Part shown: positions 1 through 7,806 of the stretch, one piece after another | How the letters are laid out: every line of letters starts with the position of its first letter | Position numbering within the stretch: the first letter of the stretch is position 1 | Assembly (NCBI RefSeq): GCF_001427795.1 | Contig: NZ_LMHJ01000001.1 | Location: 357,773-421,772, forward strand | Direction: 5' to 3' | From: Nocardioides sp. Root682 | Lineage (GTDB): Bacteria > Actinomycetota > Actinomycetes > Propionibacteriales > Nocardioidaceae | DNA: 64,000 bases | Position numbers and translations under genes: made by a program | The notes under the pieces: generated by a model | The model's input: only the letters and a program-made list of their open reading frames with translations | Told to the model about the DNA's origin: nothing | The model's database searches: none

Positions 1-1
1 G

Positions 2-916
2 ATCGGCGAGATGGTGCAGATCGCCACCTCGGTGACCGGGGTCGAGTGCGCGACCCCGCTCGAGGCCGAGGTCCGCGAGCTGCGGCTGATCGCCGAGCAC
101 AAGCCGCGCTACAACCGACGCTCCCGCTTTCCCGAGAAGGTCACCTACCTCAAGCTGACACGCGAACCCTGGCCGCGGCTGTCCCTGGTCAAGCGGGTGC
201 TGGACGACGACGCCGACTACATCGGCCCCTTCTCGTCCAGGTCCTCGGCCGAGAGCGCCCTCGCCGCCCTGCACGAGGTCTTCCCGATCCGGCAGTGCAA
301 CGACCGGTTCGGGCGCCAACCCTCGCGGACGGCCTGCGTCCTCGCCGAGATGGCGCGCTGCCTGGCGCCCTGCGACGGGAGCACCGACGCCCAGACGTAC
401 GCCGCCGTCGTACGACAACTGCGCGACACCCTCCTGCGCCGGCCTGACGACGTCGTCGACCTGGTGCAGGCGAAGATGACCGCGCTCGCCGACCAGGAGC
501 GCTTCGAGGAAGCCGCGCACCATCGCGACCGCCTCGCCGACTTCATCCGGGGCGCCGCCCGGTCGCAACGGCTCACGGCGCTGACGGGTTGTCCCGAGGT
601 GGTCGCCGCACGACGGGACGAGGACGGCCGCTGGTCGGTCCACGTCGTGCGACACGGCCGCCTGGCCGCGGCCGGGGTGATTCCCACCGGTGGCGACGCC
701 CTCGCGTACGTCGCCGGCCTCCGTGCCTCCGCCGAGACAGTGCTCCCGACCATCGGTCCGACCCCTGCCGCGACGGCAGAGGAGTCCGAACGCATCCTGC
801 GCTGGCTGGAAGCCCCCGGCATCCGGCTCGTCGACGTCGTCGGCGAATGGGTGTGTCCGGTCGCCGGGGCGGGCCGACACCGGGAGTCGCTGCTGCGCGC
901 ACCTGCATCCATCTAA
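2..916 (+). CDS. DEDDh exonuclease/UvrC-like GIY-YIG fusion protein, C-terminal part (5' end outside window)
   Basis: The reading frame is open from the first bases, so only the C-terminal 304 residues are seen. The visible part starts inside a GIY-YIG nuclease domain (its end has the Glu-rich helix and a final HKPRYN-type motif), followed by a UvrC-like region. A UVR-like helix pair with the motif QERFEEAAHHRDRL lies near residue 165. In actinobacteria this architecture usually follows an N-terminal DnaQ-type 3'-5' exonuclease domain (the Rv2191 type), which would lie upstream. Such proteins are thought to act in DNA repair, but their role is poorly defined. The stop codon TAA doubles as the start of the next gene's -10 element. 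Confidence is high for the family; the exonuclease domain itself is not visible. Confidence 0.85.
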   Translation: MGEMVQIATSVTGVECATPLEAEVRELRLIAEHKPRYNRRSRFPEKVTYLKLTREPWPRLSLVKRVLDDDADYIGPFSSRSSAESALAALHEVFPIRQCNDRFGRQPSRTACVLAEMARCLAPCDGSTDAQTYAAVVRQLRDTLLRRPDDVVDLVQAKMTALADQERFEEAAHHRDRLADFIRGAARSQRLTALTGCPEVVAARRDEDGRWSVHVVRHGRLAAAGVIPTGGDALAYVAGLRASAETVLPTIGPTPAATAEESERILRWLEAPGIRLVDVVGEWVCPVAGAGRHRESLLRAPASI

Positions 917-919
917 GGT
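914..919 (+). promoter_or_regulatory. -10 element TAAGGT, leaderless promoter for the Lrp-type gene
   Basis: TAAGGT fits the actinobacterial TAnnnT -10 pattern and ends 6 nt before the ATG at 926, so transcription would begin at or next to the start codon. Its first three bases are the stop codon of the upstream gene. Confidence 0.55.
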
Positions 920-925
920 GGGCGC

Positions 926-1204
926 ATGATCACCGCCATCGTGTTCGTGCAGGCCGAGACCGCGCGGATCCCCGAGGTCGCCGAGGCCATCGCAGCCCTC
1001 GAGGGAGTGAGCGAGGTCTACTCCGTCACTGGTCAGATCGACCTGATCGCGCTGATCCGCGTCGCGAGCCATGACGACATCGCGACGGTCGTCGCGGATC
1101 GCCTCAACAAGGTCGACGGTGTCGTCGACACCGAGACCCACATCGCCTACCGCGCCTACTCGCGCCACGACCTCGAGGCCGCGTTCTCCATCGGGCTCGA
1201 CTGA
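926..1204 (+). CDS. Stand-alone Lrp/AsnC ligand-binding (RAM) domain protein
   Basis: 92 residues that match only the ligand-binding domain of Lrp/AsnC regulators; there is no helix-turn-helix. The fold is visible as IVFVQAETARIPEVAEAIAA (beta-alpha), then GQIDLIALIRV and the VVDTETHIAYRAYS strand. Such single-domain proteins form dimers or octamers that bind amino acids; without a DNA-binding domain it may sense ligand or partner another protein. ATG start at 926 follows a leaderless -10. The next gene begins 2 nt after its stop, so the two are probably cotranslated. Confidence 0.85.
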   Translation: MITAIVFVQAETARIPEVAEAIAALEGVSEVYSVTGQIDLIALIRVASHDDIATVVADRLNKVDGVVDTETHIAYRAYSRHDLEAAFSIGLD

Positions 1205-1206
1205 CG

Positions 1207-2640
1207 GTGGCAACGGAGCCCGGATCCGAGGCCGCGGGAGGTCGCTTCCCCCTGCTCGCCGTCGCCTGGCCGCCTCTCGTAGGGCTGGTCTTGGCTGCCT
1301 TGCTGATGAACCTCTCGAGTCGACCGTTCCGGTCGTTCGACACCTACTTCCATCTCCGCTTCGGCGAGGAGTTCCGCAGCGGGTGGTCGCTGACCCATCC
1401 CGGTCAGGTCAGCACCGCGTCGACCAACGACTGGGCTCCGACTCAGTGGCTGCCGCAGATCGGGCTGTCATGGCTCGCCGACGCCGCTGGCGACACCGGA
1501 CTCGTCGTCCTCTTCGCTGCCCTCGTCTGCGGCTTCGCAGTCGCGATCTACCTGCTGGTTCGAGCCAGCACCACACCCGGCATCGCCGTCGTCGTCACAG
1601 CAGTGGCCACCCTCGGCTGCATGCCCAGTCTCTCGCTGCGCCCGCAGGTCCTCAGCTACCTCTTCCTCGTGGTCGTGCTGGCTTCCTGGAGCCTTGCTCG
1701 TCGCACCGGACGTCTGCCCTGGTGGCTGGTTCCATTGGCGTGGCTCTGGGCCGCCAGCCACGGCATGTGGATTTTGGGCGTCGGCGCGAGTGCGGTGCTG
1801 GCCGTCGCCGTGTGCCTGGAACGGCGCGGCACCCGCGGAGAGGTCCTGCGGATGCTGGTCGTGCCGGCAGGCATGCTGCTCGCCGCCTGCGTCACGCCCG
1901 TCGGCCCGCGACTGGTGTCGGCGGTCCTCCTCGTCAACGCGCGCGCCAACCACTTCAGTGAGTGGCGGGCGCCGGAGCTGGTGACCCTCGCCGCGGCGCC
2001 TGTCACCGTCCTGCTCGCTGTCGCAATCCTTTTCATGGTCTGCCGCAACGGCGTGCGCCCCTATGACGTGGCACTGCTCGGGCTCGGCTGCGTGTTTGCG
2101 ATCTATTCGAGCCGCACGTTGCCTCTGGCACTCGTGGTCCTCGCGCCCGTCGCCGCGCGCGAAATCACCCTGGCGCGGGAGGCACGAAGAGCCAGACCTG
2201 CCGTGCATCCACCCGGCCGAGCCGAACTCGCAGTCGTGACCGTGCTCGCGGTCGGTGTCGTCGTGCTCGCGCCGATCAAGTCGCTGCAGGACGTCCCGGC
2301 CGACAACATCCGCCCCTTCGCTGGGCAGCTCGACGAGTTGCCGAAGGGCACCGTCGTACTGACCGATCGCGCCACAGGTGCAGTCCTGCTGTGGACCGAC
2401 CAGCGACTGGACATCCCTGTTCACGGCTACGGCGACGTCTACACCGACACGGAACTCGAAGCGTACGACGATCTGGTCCGACTCGAGCCGGGCTGGGAGG
2501 ACACCTTGCGCGATCTCGGCGCGCACGTCGCGCTGTTGCCCGACGACACCCCCCTGGCCGCAGCTCTCGAGGAGCACGGCTGGACCATCGTCAAGAAGGA
2601 CGACGACCTCGTCTACCTGAGCCAGCCCCGAACCAGTTGA
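1207..2640 (+). CDS. Multi-pass membrane protein, possibly GT-C type glycosyltransferase-like
   Basis: 477 residues, GTG start 2 nt after the previous stop. There are about ten hydrophobic segments, the first at residues 15-37, followed by a polar loop with FDTYFHLRFGEEF. An acidic/aromatic first extracytoplasmic loop of this kind is seen in GT-C enzymes (STT3/PMT-like), which use polyprenyl-linked sugars. The last ~120 residues are soluble (TDRATGAVLLWTDQRLDIPV) and probably face the outside. It may be coupled with the Lrp-type gene. The enzyme assignment is inferred only from topology; an orphan membrane protein is equally possible. Confidence 0.6.
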   Translation: MATEPGSEAAGGRFPLLAVAWPPLVGLVLAALLMNLSSRPFRSFDTYFHLRFGEEFRSGWSLTHPGQVSTASTNDWAPTQWLPQIGLSWLADAAGDTGLVVLFAALVCGFAVAIYLLVRASTTPGIAVVVTAVATLGCMPSLSLRPQVLSYLFLVVVLASWSLARRTGRLPWWLVPLAWLWAASHGMWILGVGASAVLAVAVCLERRGTRGEVLRMLVVPAGMLLAACVTPVGPRLVSAVLLVNARANHFSEWRAPELVTLAAAPVTVLLAVAILFMVCRNGVRPYDVALLGLGCVFAIYSSRTLPLALVVLAPVAAREITLAREARRARPAVHPPGRAELAVVTVLAVGVVVLAPIKSLQDVPADNIRPFAGQLDELPKGTVVLTDRATGAVLLWTDQRLDIPVHGYGDVYTDTELEAYDDLVRLEPGWEDTLRDLGAHVALLPDDTPLAAALEEHGWTIVKKDDDLVYLSQPRTS

Positions 2641-2644
2641 GGAC

Positions 2645-3667
2645 TCAGCCGGCTGCGGCAACCACCCAGCGGTCGAGGGTGGCCTTGGCGGCACCCGAAT
2701 CGATCGCCTCGGCGGCCCGGACGATGCCGGCTGCGAGAGCCTCCTGGACGGGCGCCCCGGGCGCGTCGTACACGGCGAGTGCCGCTCCCGCGTTGAGCAG
2801 TACGGCGTCGCGCACCGGGCCCTGGACACCATCCAGCATCCGTCGTACGACGTCCGCGTTGTGCGCGGCGTCCCCGCCACGCAGGTCCGCGGCGGTGGCT
2901 GGTGCGAGGCCGAGCGCACCCGGATCAACAGTCGTCGGGACGACCTCACCGTCGTGCACGACCCAGACCCGCGAGGTCGTGGTGGTCGTCAGCTCGTCCA
3001 GGCCGTCGTCGCCGCGGAAGACCCACGCATCGACTCCGCGGTCCGCGAACACGCCGGCCATCACCGGCGCCAGGCGCAGGTCGGCGCAGCCGATGGCCTG
3101 GGCAGCGGGCCGGGCCGGGTTGGCCAGCGGGCCGAGCACGTTGAACGCGGTGGCGATGCCGAGTTCCTTGCGGGGCACCGCAGCATGACGCATCGCGGGA
3201 TGGAAGGACGCAGCGAAGCAGAAGGTGATGCCCGCCTCGATAGCCACCTCGGCGACGCGGTCGGCCGGAAGGTCGAGCCGGACCCCGAGCGCCTCGAGCA
3301 CATCGGCCGTGCCGGCCTGCGACGACGCCGAGCGGTTGCCGTGCTTGACGACCCGCGCGCCGGCGCCAGCCGCGACGATGGCCGACATCGTGGAGATGTT
3401 GACCGAGAACGAGCGGTCACCGCCGGTGCCGACCACGTCGAGCAGTCTCCCGGGCACCGAGATCGGGGTCATCACGCCGTACATGGCATCGACGAGCCCG
3501 GTGAGCTCCTCGGTGGTCTCTCCCTTGGCCCGCAGCGCCACGACGAAGCCGGCGATCTGCGCAGGCGTTGCGGCGCCGTCGAGGATCTCCCCCATCGCCC
3601 AGGTCGACTGGGCAGGCGTCAGGTGCTCCCCGGCGACCAGCGAGCCGAGGACGTCAGGCCAGGTCAT
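2645..3667 (-). CDS. trpD: Anthranilate phosphoribosyltransferase
   Basis: 340 residues, second step of tryptophan synthesis: transfer of phosphoribosyl from PRPP to anthranilate. The PRPP-binding motif [16 protein letters not shown] and the [11 protein letters not shown] motif (anthranilate/Mg-PRPP site) are both present. The open frame extends 38 codons upstream, but the ATG at 3667 gives the standard N-terminus ([13 protein letters not shown]) and lies 1 nt after the stop of the receiver-like gene, indicating cotranscription. No other trp genes are nearby. Location next to the ctaE/ctaG region is conserved in actinobacteria. Confidence 0.95.
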   Translation of the reverse strand: MTWPDVLGSLVAGEHLTPAQSTWAMGEILDGAATPAQIAGFVVALRAKGETTEELTGLVDAMYGVMTPISVPGRLLDVVGTGGDRSFSVNISTMSAIVAAGAGARVVKHGNRSASSQAGTADVLEALGVRLDLPADRVAEVAIEAGITFCFAASFHPAMRHAAVPRKELGIATAFNVLGPLANPARPAAQAIGCADLRLAPVMAGVFADRGVDAWVFRGDDGLDELTTTTTSRVWVVHDGEVVPTTVDPGALGLAPATAADLRGGDAAHNADVVRRMLDGVQGPVRDAVLLNAGAALAVYDAPGAPVQEALAAGIVRAAEAIDSGAAKATLDRWVVAAAG

Positions 3668-3668
3668 C

Positions 3669-4070
3669 TCAGGCCGGTACGCGAGCGCGCAGCAGCGAGA
3701 CGACGGCCTCGGCCAGCACGATCGGGTCGATCGGGTGCGAGACGGCGGCGTCCGCGCGGGACCACGTGGCAAGCCAGGCATCCTGCGGCCGACCGGTCAG
3801 CACCAGCAGCGGCGGGCAGTCGTAGATCTCGTCCTTGAGCTGCTTGGCGATGCCCATCCCACCCGCAGGTACGGCTTCGCCGTCGAGGATCGCCAGCGCG
3901 AGGTGGCCAGCGTCCATGTGCTGGATCACGACCGGTTCGGTCGCGACCTCGACGTACTCCAGCTCGGGGAGATCGGGGTGCGGACGACGACCCAGCGCCA
4001 GGATGACCTGCTCGCGGGTGTGCACGTCGTCGCTGTAGACGAGCACCTTCAAGGTCTTCGGTGAGGTCAC
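3669..4070 (-). CDS. Degenerate response-regulator receiver-like protein
   Basis: 133 residues with the outline of a receiver domain: N-terminal LVYSDD, a central [12 protein letters not shown] segment whose Asp sits where the phosphoacceptor is expected, LVLTGRP with the conserved Thr, and VSHPIDP where the Lys-Pro pair normally lies. The conserved Lys is replaced, so normal phosphorylation signalling is doubtful. No output domain and no kinase are nearby. GTG start at 4070 lies 7 nt behind a TAGCAT -10 element that overlaps the ctaG stop, giving it a separate leaderless promoter. trpD begins 1 nt after its stop, so it may be cotranscribed with trpD. Confidence 0.7.
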   Translation of the reverse strand: MTSPKTLKVLVYSDDVHTREQVILALGRRPHPDLPELEYVEVATEPVVIQHMDAGHLALAILDGEAVPAGGMGIAKQLKDEIYDCPPLLVLTGRPQDAWLATWSRADAAVSHPIDPIVLAEAVVSLLRARVPA

Positions 4071-4077
4071 CCGCGCG

Positions 4078-4083
4078 ATGCTA
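4078..4083 (-). promoter_or_regulatory. -10 element TAGCAT, leaderless promoter for receiver-like gene and trpD
   Basis: Read on the minus strand, TAGCAT ends 7 nt before the GTG at 4070. Its first three bases are the ctaG stop codon TAG. Confidence 0.55.
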
Positions 4084-5007
4084 CTCGGTCCGCGCCCGCT
4101 CCTGCCGTTCGAGTCGGTCCAGGCGCCGGTCCTCGCGTTCGGCCTCCTTCATCGATGCCCGCACCCACTGCACGAACAGGACAAGGAAGAAGACGATGCC
4201 GACCAGGTCGCCGGCCGCCCAGAGGATCCCGCCGGCGAGGTTCTGGTCGTCGTACGGGTCAGGGAGCCAGGCACCCATCGGCCCGTCGTGCAGAGCCGGG
4301 TAGTGGTCGCCCCCCAGCAGGGTGTTCTGCCCCATGATCGTCACGCCGAGAAAGGCGTGGAACGGGAGCGTCATCACCGTGAGGAGCACGCGGAACGGGT
4401 GCTGGACCCGCCCCGGCAGCGGATCGATCCCGACGATGGGCCAGAAGAACAGCGCGCCGACCGCCACCAGGTGCACGTGCATCATCTCGTGGACGTAGAC
4501 CGACTCGAGGGAGGCGTCGTACCAACCGGTGAAGTAGAGAGCCCACGGCGACAGCACGTAGAGCGCGAAGGCGAGGGGCGGGAACCCGAGCACCTTGGCC
4601 ACGGGCGAGTGCAGGAAGGCCAGCAACCATCGGCGCGGCAGCTTCGGCAGTGTCCGCAGTGCCAGCGTCACCGGCGCTCCGAGGGCCAGGGCCAGCGGGA
4701 CCACCATCGACAGCACCATGTGCTGGACCATGTGGACGCTCACCAGGACGGTGTCGTACGCCGCCAGGCCCGACGAGGTCGCGAAGTAGAAGGCGAACAT
4801 CCCGACGGCCCAGGCGATCGAGCGCCCGATCGGCCAGCTGTCTCCCCGGCGACGCATCGCTGCGACGCCGAGTGCGTAGAGACCGACTCCCCAGACCGTC
4901 GCGATCAGGGGCAGTGGAGCCAGCGACCACTCGGACCAGACCGCGCCGAGATCAAATGCAGGCAGCGTCTTGGCGGCTGTTGCCGCCGCTGTCACGACCA
5001 ACCCCAC
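4081..5007 (-). CDS. ctaG: Cytochrome c oxidase assembly factor, CtaG/caa3 family membrane protein
   Basis: 308 residues, about seven transmembrane segments. Conserved His-containing stretches HMVQHMVLSMVVPLALALG and HEMMHVHLVAVGALFFWP mark the caa3_CtaG family, proposed to help copper delivery to the oxidase. The open frame runs on to 5130, but the GTG at 5007 has an ideal ribosome-binding site (GAGGAGG with a 5-nt spacer), so that start is chosen. It is divergent from ctaE, about 100 bp away, consistent with a role in building the same oxidase. Confidence 0.88.
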   Translation of the reverse strand: MGLVVTAAATAAKTLPAFDLGAVWSEWSLAPLPLIATVWGVGLYALGVAAMRRRGDSWPIGRSIAWAVGMFAFYFATSSGLAAYDTVLVSVHMVQHMVLSMVVPLALALGAPVTLALRTLPKLPRRWLLAFLHSPVAKVLGFPPLAFALYVLSPWALYFTGWYDASLESVYVHEMMHVHLVAVGALFFWPIVGIDPLPGRVQHPFRVLLTVMTLPFHAFLGVTIMGQNTLLGGDHYPALHDGPMGAWLPDPYDDQNLAGGILWAAGDLVGIVFFLVLFVQWVRASMKEAEREDRRLDRLERQERARTE

Positions 5008-5095
5008 GGGCACCTCCTCGACTGGATCGAGCGTAGGTCGTGACCGTTCCGGCGTCAGATCGGGGGGTCGAGATGCCGATGGCGTCAGGAACCGC

Positions 5096-5101
5096 CATAA
5101 T
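5096..5101 (+). promoter_or_regulatory. -10 element CATAAT upstream of ctaE
   Basis: CATAAT matches TATAAT at five of six positions and lies 7 nt before the GTG at 5109, which would make the ctaE-qcrCAB mRNA leaderless. No convincing -35 is seen. Confidence 0.45.
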
Positions 5102-5108
5102 GACGCCC

Positions 5109-5765
5109 GTGGCGACCACAGCAACGGCATCTCTCCCGGCCTCGCGCCTTCACGGCCAGCACGACCGACCCAGCATGGTCGCCGTCGGCACCATCATCTG
5201 GCTGTCCAGCGAGCTCATGTTCTTCGCGGCGCTCTTCGCGTCGTACTTCACGATTCGATCGGTCTCGTCCGAGATGTGGGCGGACAACACCGCCCTGCTC
5301 AACGTGCCGTTCGCGGCGATCAACACGACGATCCTCGTGTTGTCGTCGTTCTCGTGCCAGTGGGGCGTCTTCGCCGCCGAGCGCGGGCAGGTCGGTCGGG
5401 GCGGCCCCCTCTGGAAGTTCTGGGGCGGCAAGACCGGCTGGGGCCTGCGTGAGTGGTTCATGCTCACCTACGTCATGGGCGCGATCTTCATCGGTGGCCA
5501 GGCACTCGAGTACTCCGAGCTGATCCACGAGGGCGTGACGATCCCGCACGACGGCTACGGCACGATGTTCTACCTCACCACCGGCTTCCACGGCATCCAC
5601 GTCACTGGCGGCCTGATCGCGTTCCTCTTCGTCCTCGGGCGTACCTACGTCGCACGGCGCTTCACCCACGAGCAGGCGGTCAGCGCGATCGTCGTCTCCT
5701 ACTACTGGCACTTCGTCGACGTCGTGTGGATCGGGCTGTTCGCGACGATCTACCTGGTCCAGTGA
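5109..5765 (+). CDS. ctaE: Cytochrome c oxidase (aa3) subunit III
   Basis: 218 residues with the five to six membrane segments usual for actinobacterial subunit III. The conserved [20 protein letters not shown] and the C-terminal [20 protein letters not shown] are present. The open frame begins at 5040, but the GTG at 5109 agrees with the expected N-terminus and with the CATAAT -10 just upstream; an ATG at 5100 is the alternative. It begins the ctaE-qcrC-qcrA-qcrB unit that encodes most of the bcc-aa3 supercomplex of the plasma membrane. Confidence 0.95.
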   Translation: MATTATASLPASRLHGQHDRPSMVAVGTIIWLSSELMFFAALFASYFTIRSVSSEMWADNTALLNVPFAAINTTILVLSSFSCQWGVFAAERGQVGRGGPLWKFWGGKTGWGLREWFMLTYVMGAIFIGGQALEYSELIHEGVTIPHDGYGTMFYLTTGFHGIHVTGGLIAFLFVLGRTYVARRFTHEQAVSAIVVSYYWHFVDVVWIGLFATIYLVQ

Positions 5766-5835
5766 CACCCGGAACCGCTGCGATGAAGAACTGTTGTACG
5801 CCCACCGATCCGACCCGGACCCGCAAGGACTGATT

Positions 5836-6699
5836 GTGCGCCTTCTGAACCGCTCCGCCGGTCGCCTCTCCCGGCACCGCCGTGGCCCGATCGCCGGCCT
5901 GATGGTGCTGGTGTGCGGCTTGCTGCTCACCGGCGGCCTGTACGCCGCCTTCGCCCCGGCCCAGGCCGACTCGACCCAGGGCCAGGAAGAACTGGTCAAG
6001 GAGGGGCGCGAGCTCTTCCTGGTCGGTTGCGCCTTCTGCCACGGCCAGAACGGTGAGGGCGTCCTCACCCAGGGCGGCACGCAGTACGGCCCGGCGCTCA
6101 CCGACGTGGGCGAGGCTGCCGTCGACTTCCAGGTCGGCACCGGCCGGATGCCGATGGCGCAGCCGGGTGTGCAGGCCCCCCGCAAGGAGGTCACCTACGA
6201 CAAGGACGAGATCGCAGCGCTCGCGGCGTACGTCGGCTCGCTCGGAACCGGCCCGGAGATCCCCGACACCGAGCTGTACTCGACCGAGGGCATGAGCGAC
6301 AAGCAGCTCGAGGAGCTCGTCGTCCGCGGTGGGCAGATCTTCCTCGCCAACTGCACGGCCTGCCACAACTTCGAGGGCTCCGGCGGAGCCATGCCCCGCG
6401 GCGGCTTCGCGCCCAAGATCCGTGGCGTCGACTCCAAGCACATCTACGAGGCGATGCTGACCGGTCCGCAGTCGATGGACACCTTCTCCGACGGCAACAT
6501 CCCGCCGGAGGACAAGAAGGCCGTCATCGCCTACCTCGAGACCCTCGACAAGGCGCCCAGCTACGGCGGGCTCACCCTCGGCGGCCTCGGTCCGGTGAGC
6601 GAAGGCATCATCGCCTGGCTCGTCGGCATCGGCTCCCTGGTCGGCTTCGCCGTCTGGATTGCAGCCCACACCACCCGTTCAAGCAAGCAGAAGGGCTGA
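5836..6699 (+). CDS. qcrC: Diheme cytochrome c subunit of the bc1-type complex
   Basis: 287 residues. An N-terminal membrane segment (about 17-40) is followed by two class I cytochrome c domains with CAFCH at residues 65-69 and CTACH at 173-177, then a C-terminal anchor (GIIAWLVGIGSLVGFAVWIA). Actinobacterial QcrC uses its two hemes to pass electrons straight from the bc complex to oxidase subunit II, replacing a soluble cytochrome c. The GTG at 5836 is chosen because AAGGA lies at the right distance upstream; the frame is open 14 codons further. Confidence 0.95.
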   Translation: MRLLNRSAGRLSRHRRGPIAGLMVLVCGLLLTGGLYAAFAPAQADSTQGQEELVKEGRELFLVGCAFCHGQNGEGVLTQGGTQYGPALTDVGEAAVDFQVGTGRMPMAQPGVQAPRKEVTYDKDEIAALAAYVGSLGTGPEIPDTELYSTEGMSDKQLEELVVRGGQIFLANCTACHNFEGSGGAMPRGGFAPKIRGVDSKHIYEAMLTGPQSMDTFSDGNIPPEDKKAVIAYLETLDKAPSYGGLTLGGLGPVSEGIIAWLVGIGSLVGFAVWIAAHTTRSSKQKG

Positions 6700-6708
6700 G
6701 GCGGAAGC

Positions 6709-7806
6709 GTGAGCGACGCACACAACAACGACCACAGCGGGGAGATCGAGCCCGTCGGCCCGATCGCCGATCCGGGACTGCCCGCCCACACCTGGCGGCC
6801 GACCGACGTCGACCCGGCCAAGGAGAAGCGCGCCGAGCGGCAGGTGGCCGGCTTCTTCGGACTGTCCGCGATCTGCACCGTCCTGTTCCTGGTGGCGTAC
6901 TTCACCCTGGACATCGACGACAACTGGCACGTGGTTGCCGGTTTCGGTGCCTCGACGATGGCGCTCGGCGCCACCCTCGGCCTGTCGCTGATGTTCATCG
7001 GCATCGGGATCATCCACTGGTCGCGCAAGTTGATGGCCGACCACGAGATCTCCGAGCTCCGCCACCCGGCCAACTCCCCCGAGGAGGACCGCGTCGCGAC
7101 GCTCAAGGCGCTCAACGAGGGCATCGAGGAGTCCGGCATCGGCCGGCGTCCCCTGATCCGCAACTCGCTCCTCGGCGCGATGGGCCTGGTCGGTCTCCCG
7201 GCCGTCGTGCTCCTGCGCGACCTCGGTCCGCTGCCGGGCGACAAGCTCGAGCACACGATCTGGGGCAAGGGCCTGAAGGACAAGCCGATGCGCGTCGTGC
7301 GTGACGGCATCTGGACCCCGATCCTCGCTTCCGACCTGGAGATCGGCGACCTGGTCAACTGCCAGCCCGATGCCCTGCACAACCCGGAGCGCTACGAGCT
7401 GGACCCGACCGAGGTCGAGGGCATCGCATCCCAGGTCCACAAGTCCAAGGCCTCGCTGGTGCTGCTCCGGATGAACCCGGAGGACATCAAGCCGGGCAAG
7501 GACAAGGACGGCAACAGTCGGGAGAACTGGACCGTCAACGGGATCGTCGCCTACTCCAAGATCTGCACCCACGTGGGCTGCCCGATCTCGCTGAACGAGC
7601 GGACGACCCACCACCTGCTGTGCCCCTGCCACCAGTCGACATTCGACCTCGCGGATTCCGGTCGGGTCATCTTCGGCCCTGCCGGCCGTCCGCTCCCCCA
7701 GCTCCCGCTGGGCGTGGACGCCGAGGGCTACCTCGTCGCGACCCGCGACTTCGACGAACCGGTCGGCCCGAGCTACTGGGAGCGTGACTACTATGACCGT
7801 TGGTGA
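6709..7806 (+). CDS. qcrA: Rieske iron-sulfur subunit of the bc1-type complex
   Basis: 365 residues, GTG start. It has three hydrophobic segments in the N-terminal half (about 48-65, 78-105 and 150-170), as in actinobacterial Rieske proteins, instead of the single one in most bacteria. The [2Fe-2S] ligands are seen in CTHVGCP (from residue 286) and CPCHQSTF (from residue 305). It transfers electrons from menaquinol to the QcrC hemes. The 3' end overlaps the start of qcrB. Confidence 0.95.
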   Translation: MSDAHNNDHSGEIEPVGPIADPGLPAHTWRPTDVDPAKEKRAERQVAGFFGLSAICTVLFLVAYFTLDIDDNWHVVAGFGASTMALGATLGLSLMFIGIGIIHWSRKLMADHEISELRHPANSPEEDRVATLKALNEGIEESGIGRRPLIRNSLLGAMGLVGLPAVVLLRDLGPLPGDKLEHTIWGKGLKDKPMRVVRDGIWTPILASDLEIGDLVNCQPDALHNPERYELDPTEVEGIASQVHKSKASLVLLRMNPEDIKPGKDKDGNSRENWTVNGIVAYSKICTHVGCPISLNERTTHHLLCPCHQSTFDLADSGRVIFGPAGRPLPQLPLGVDAEGYLVATRDFDEPVGPSYWERDYYDRW

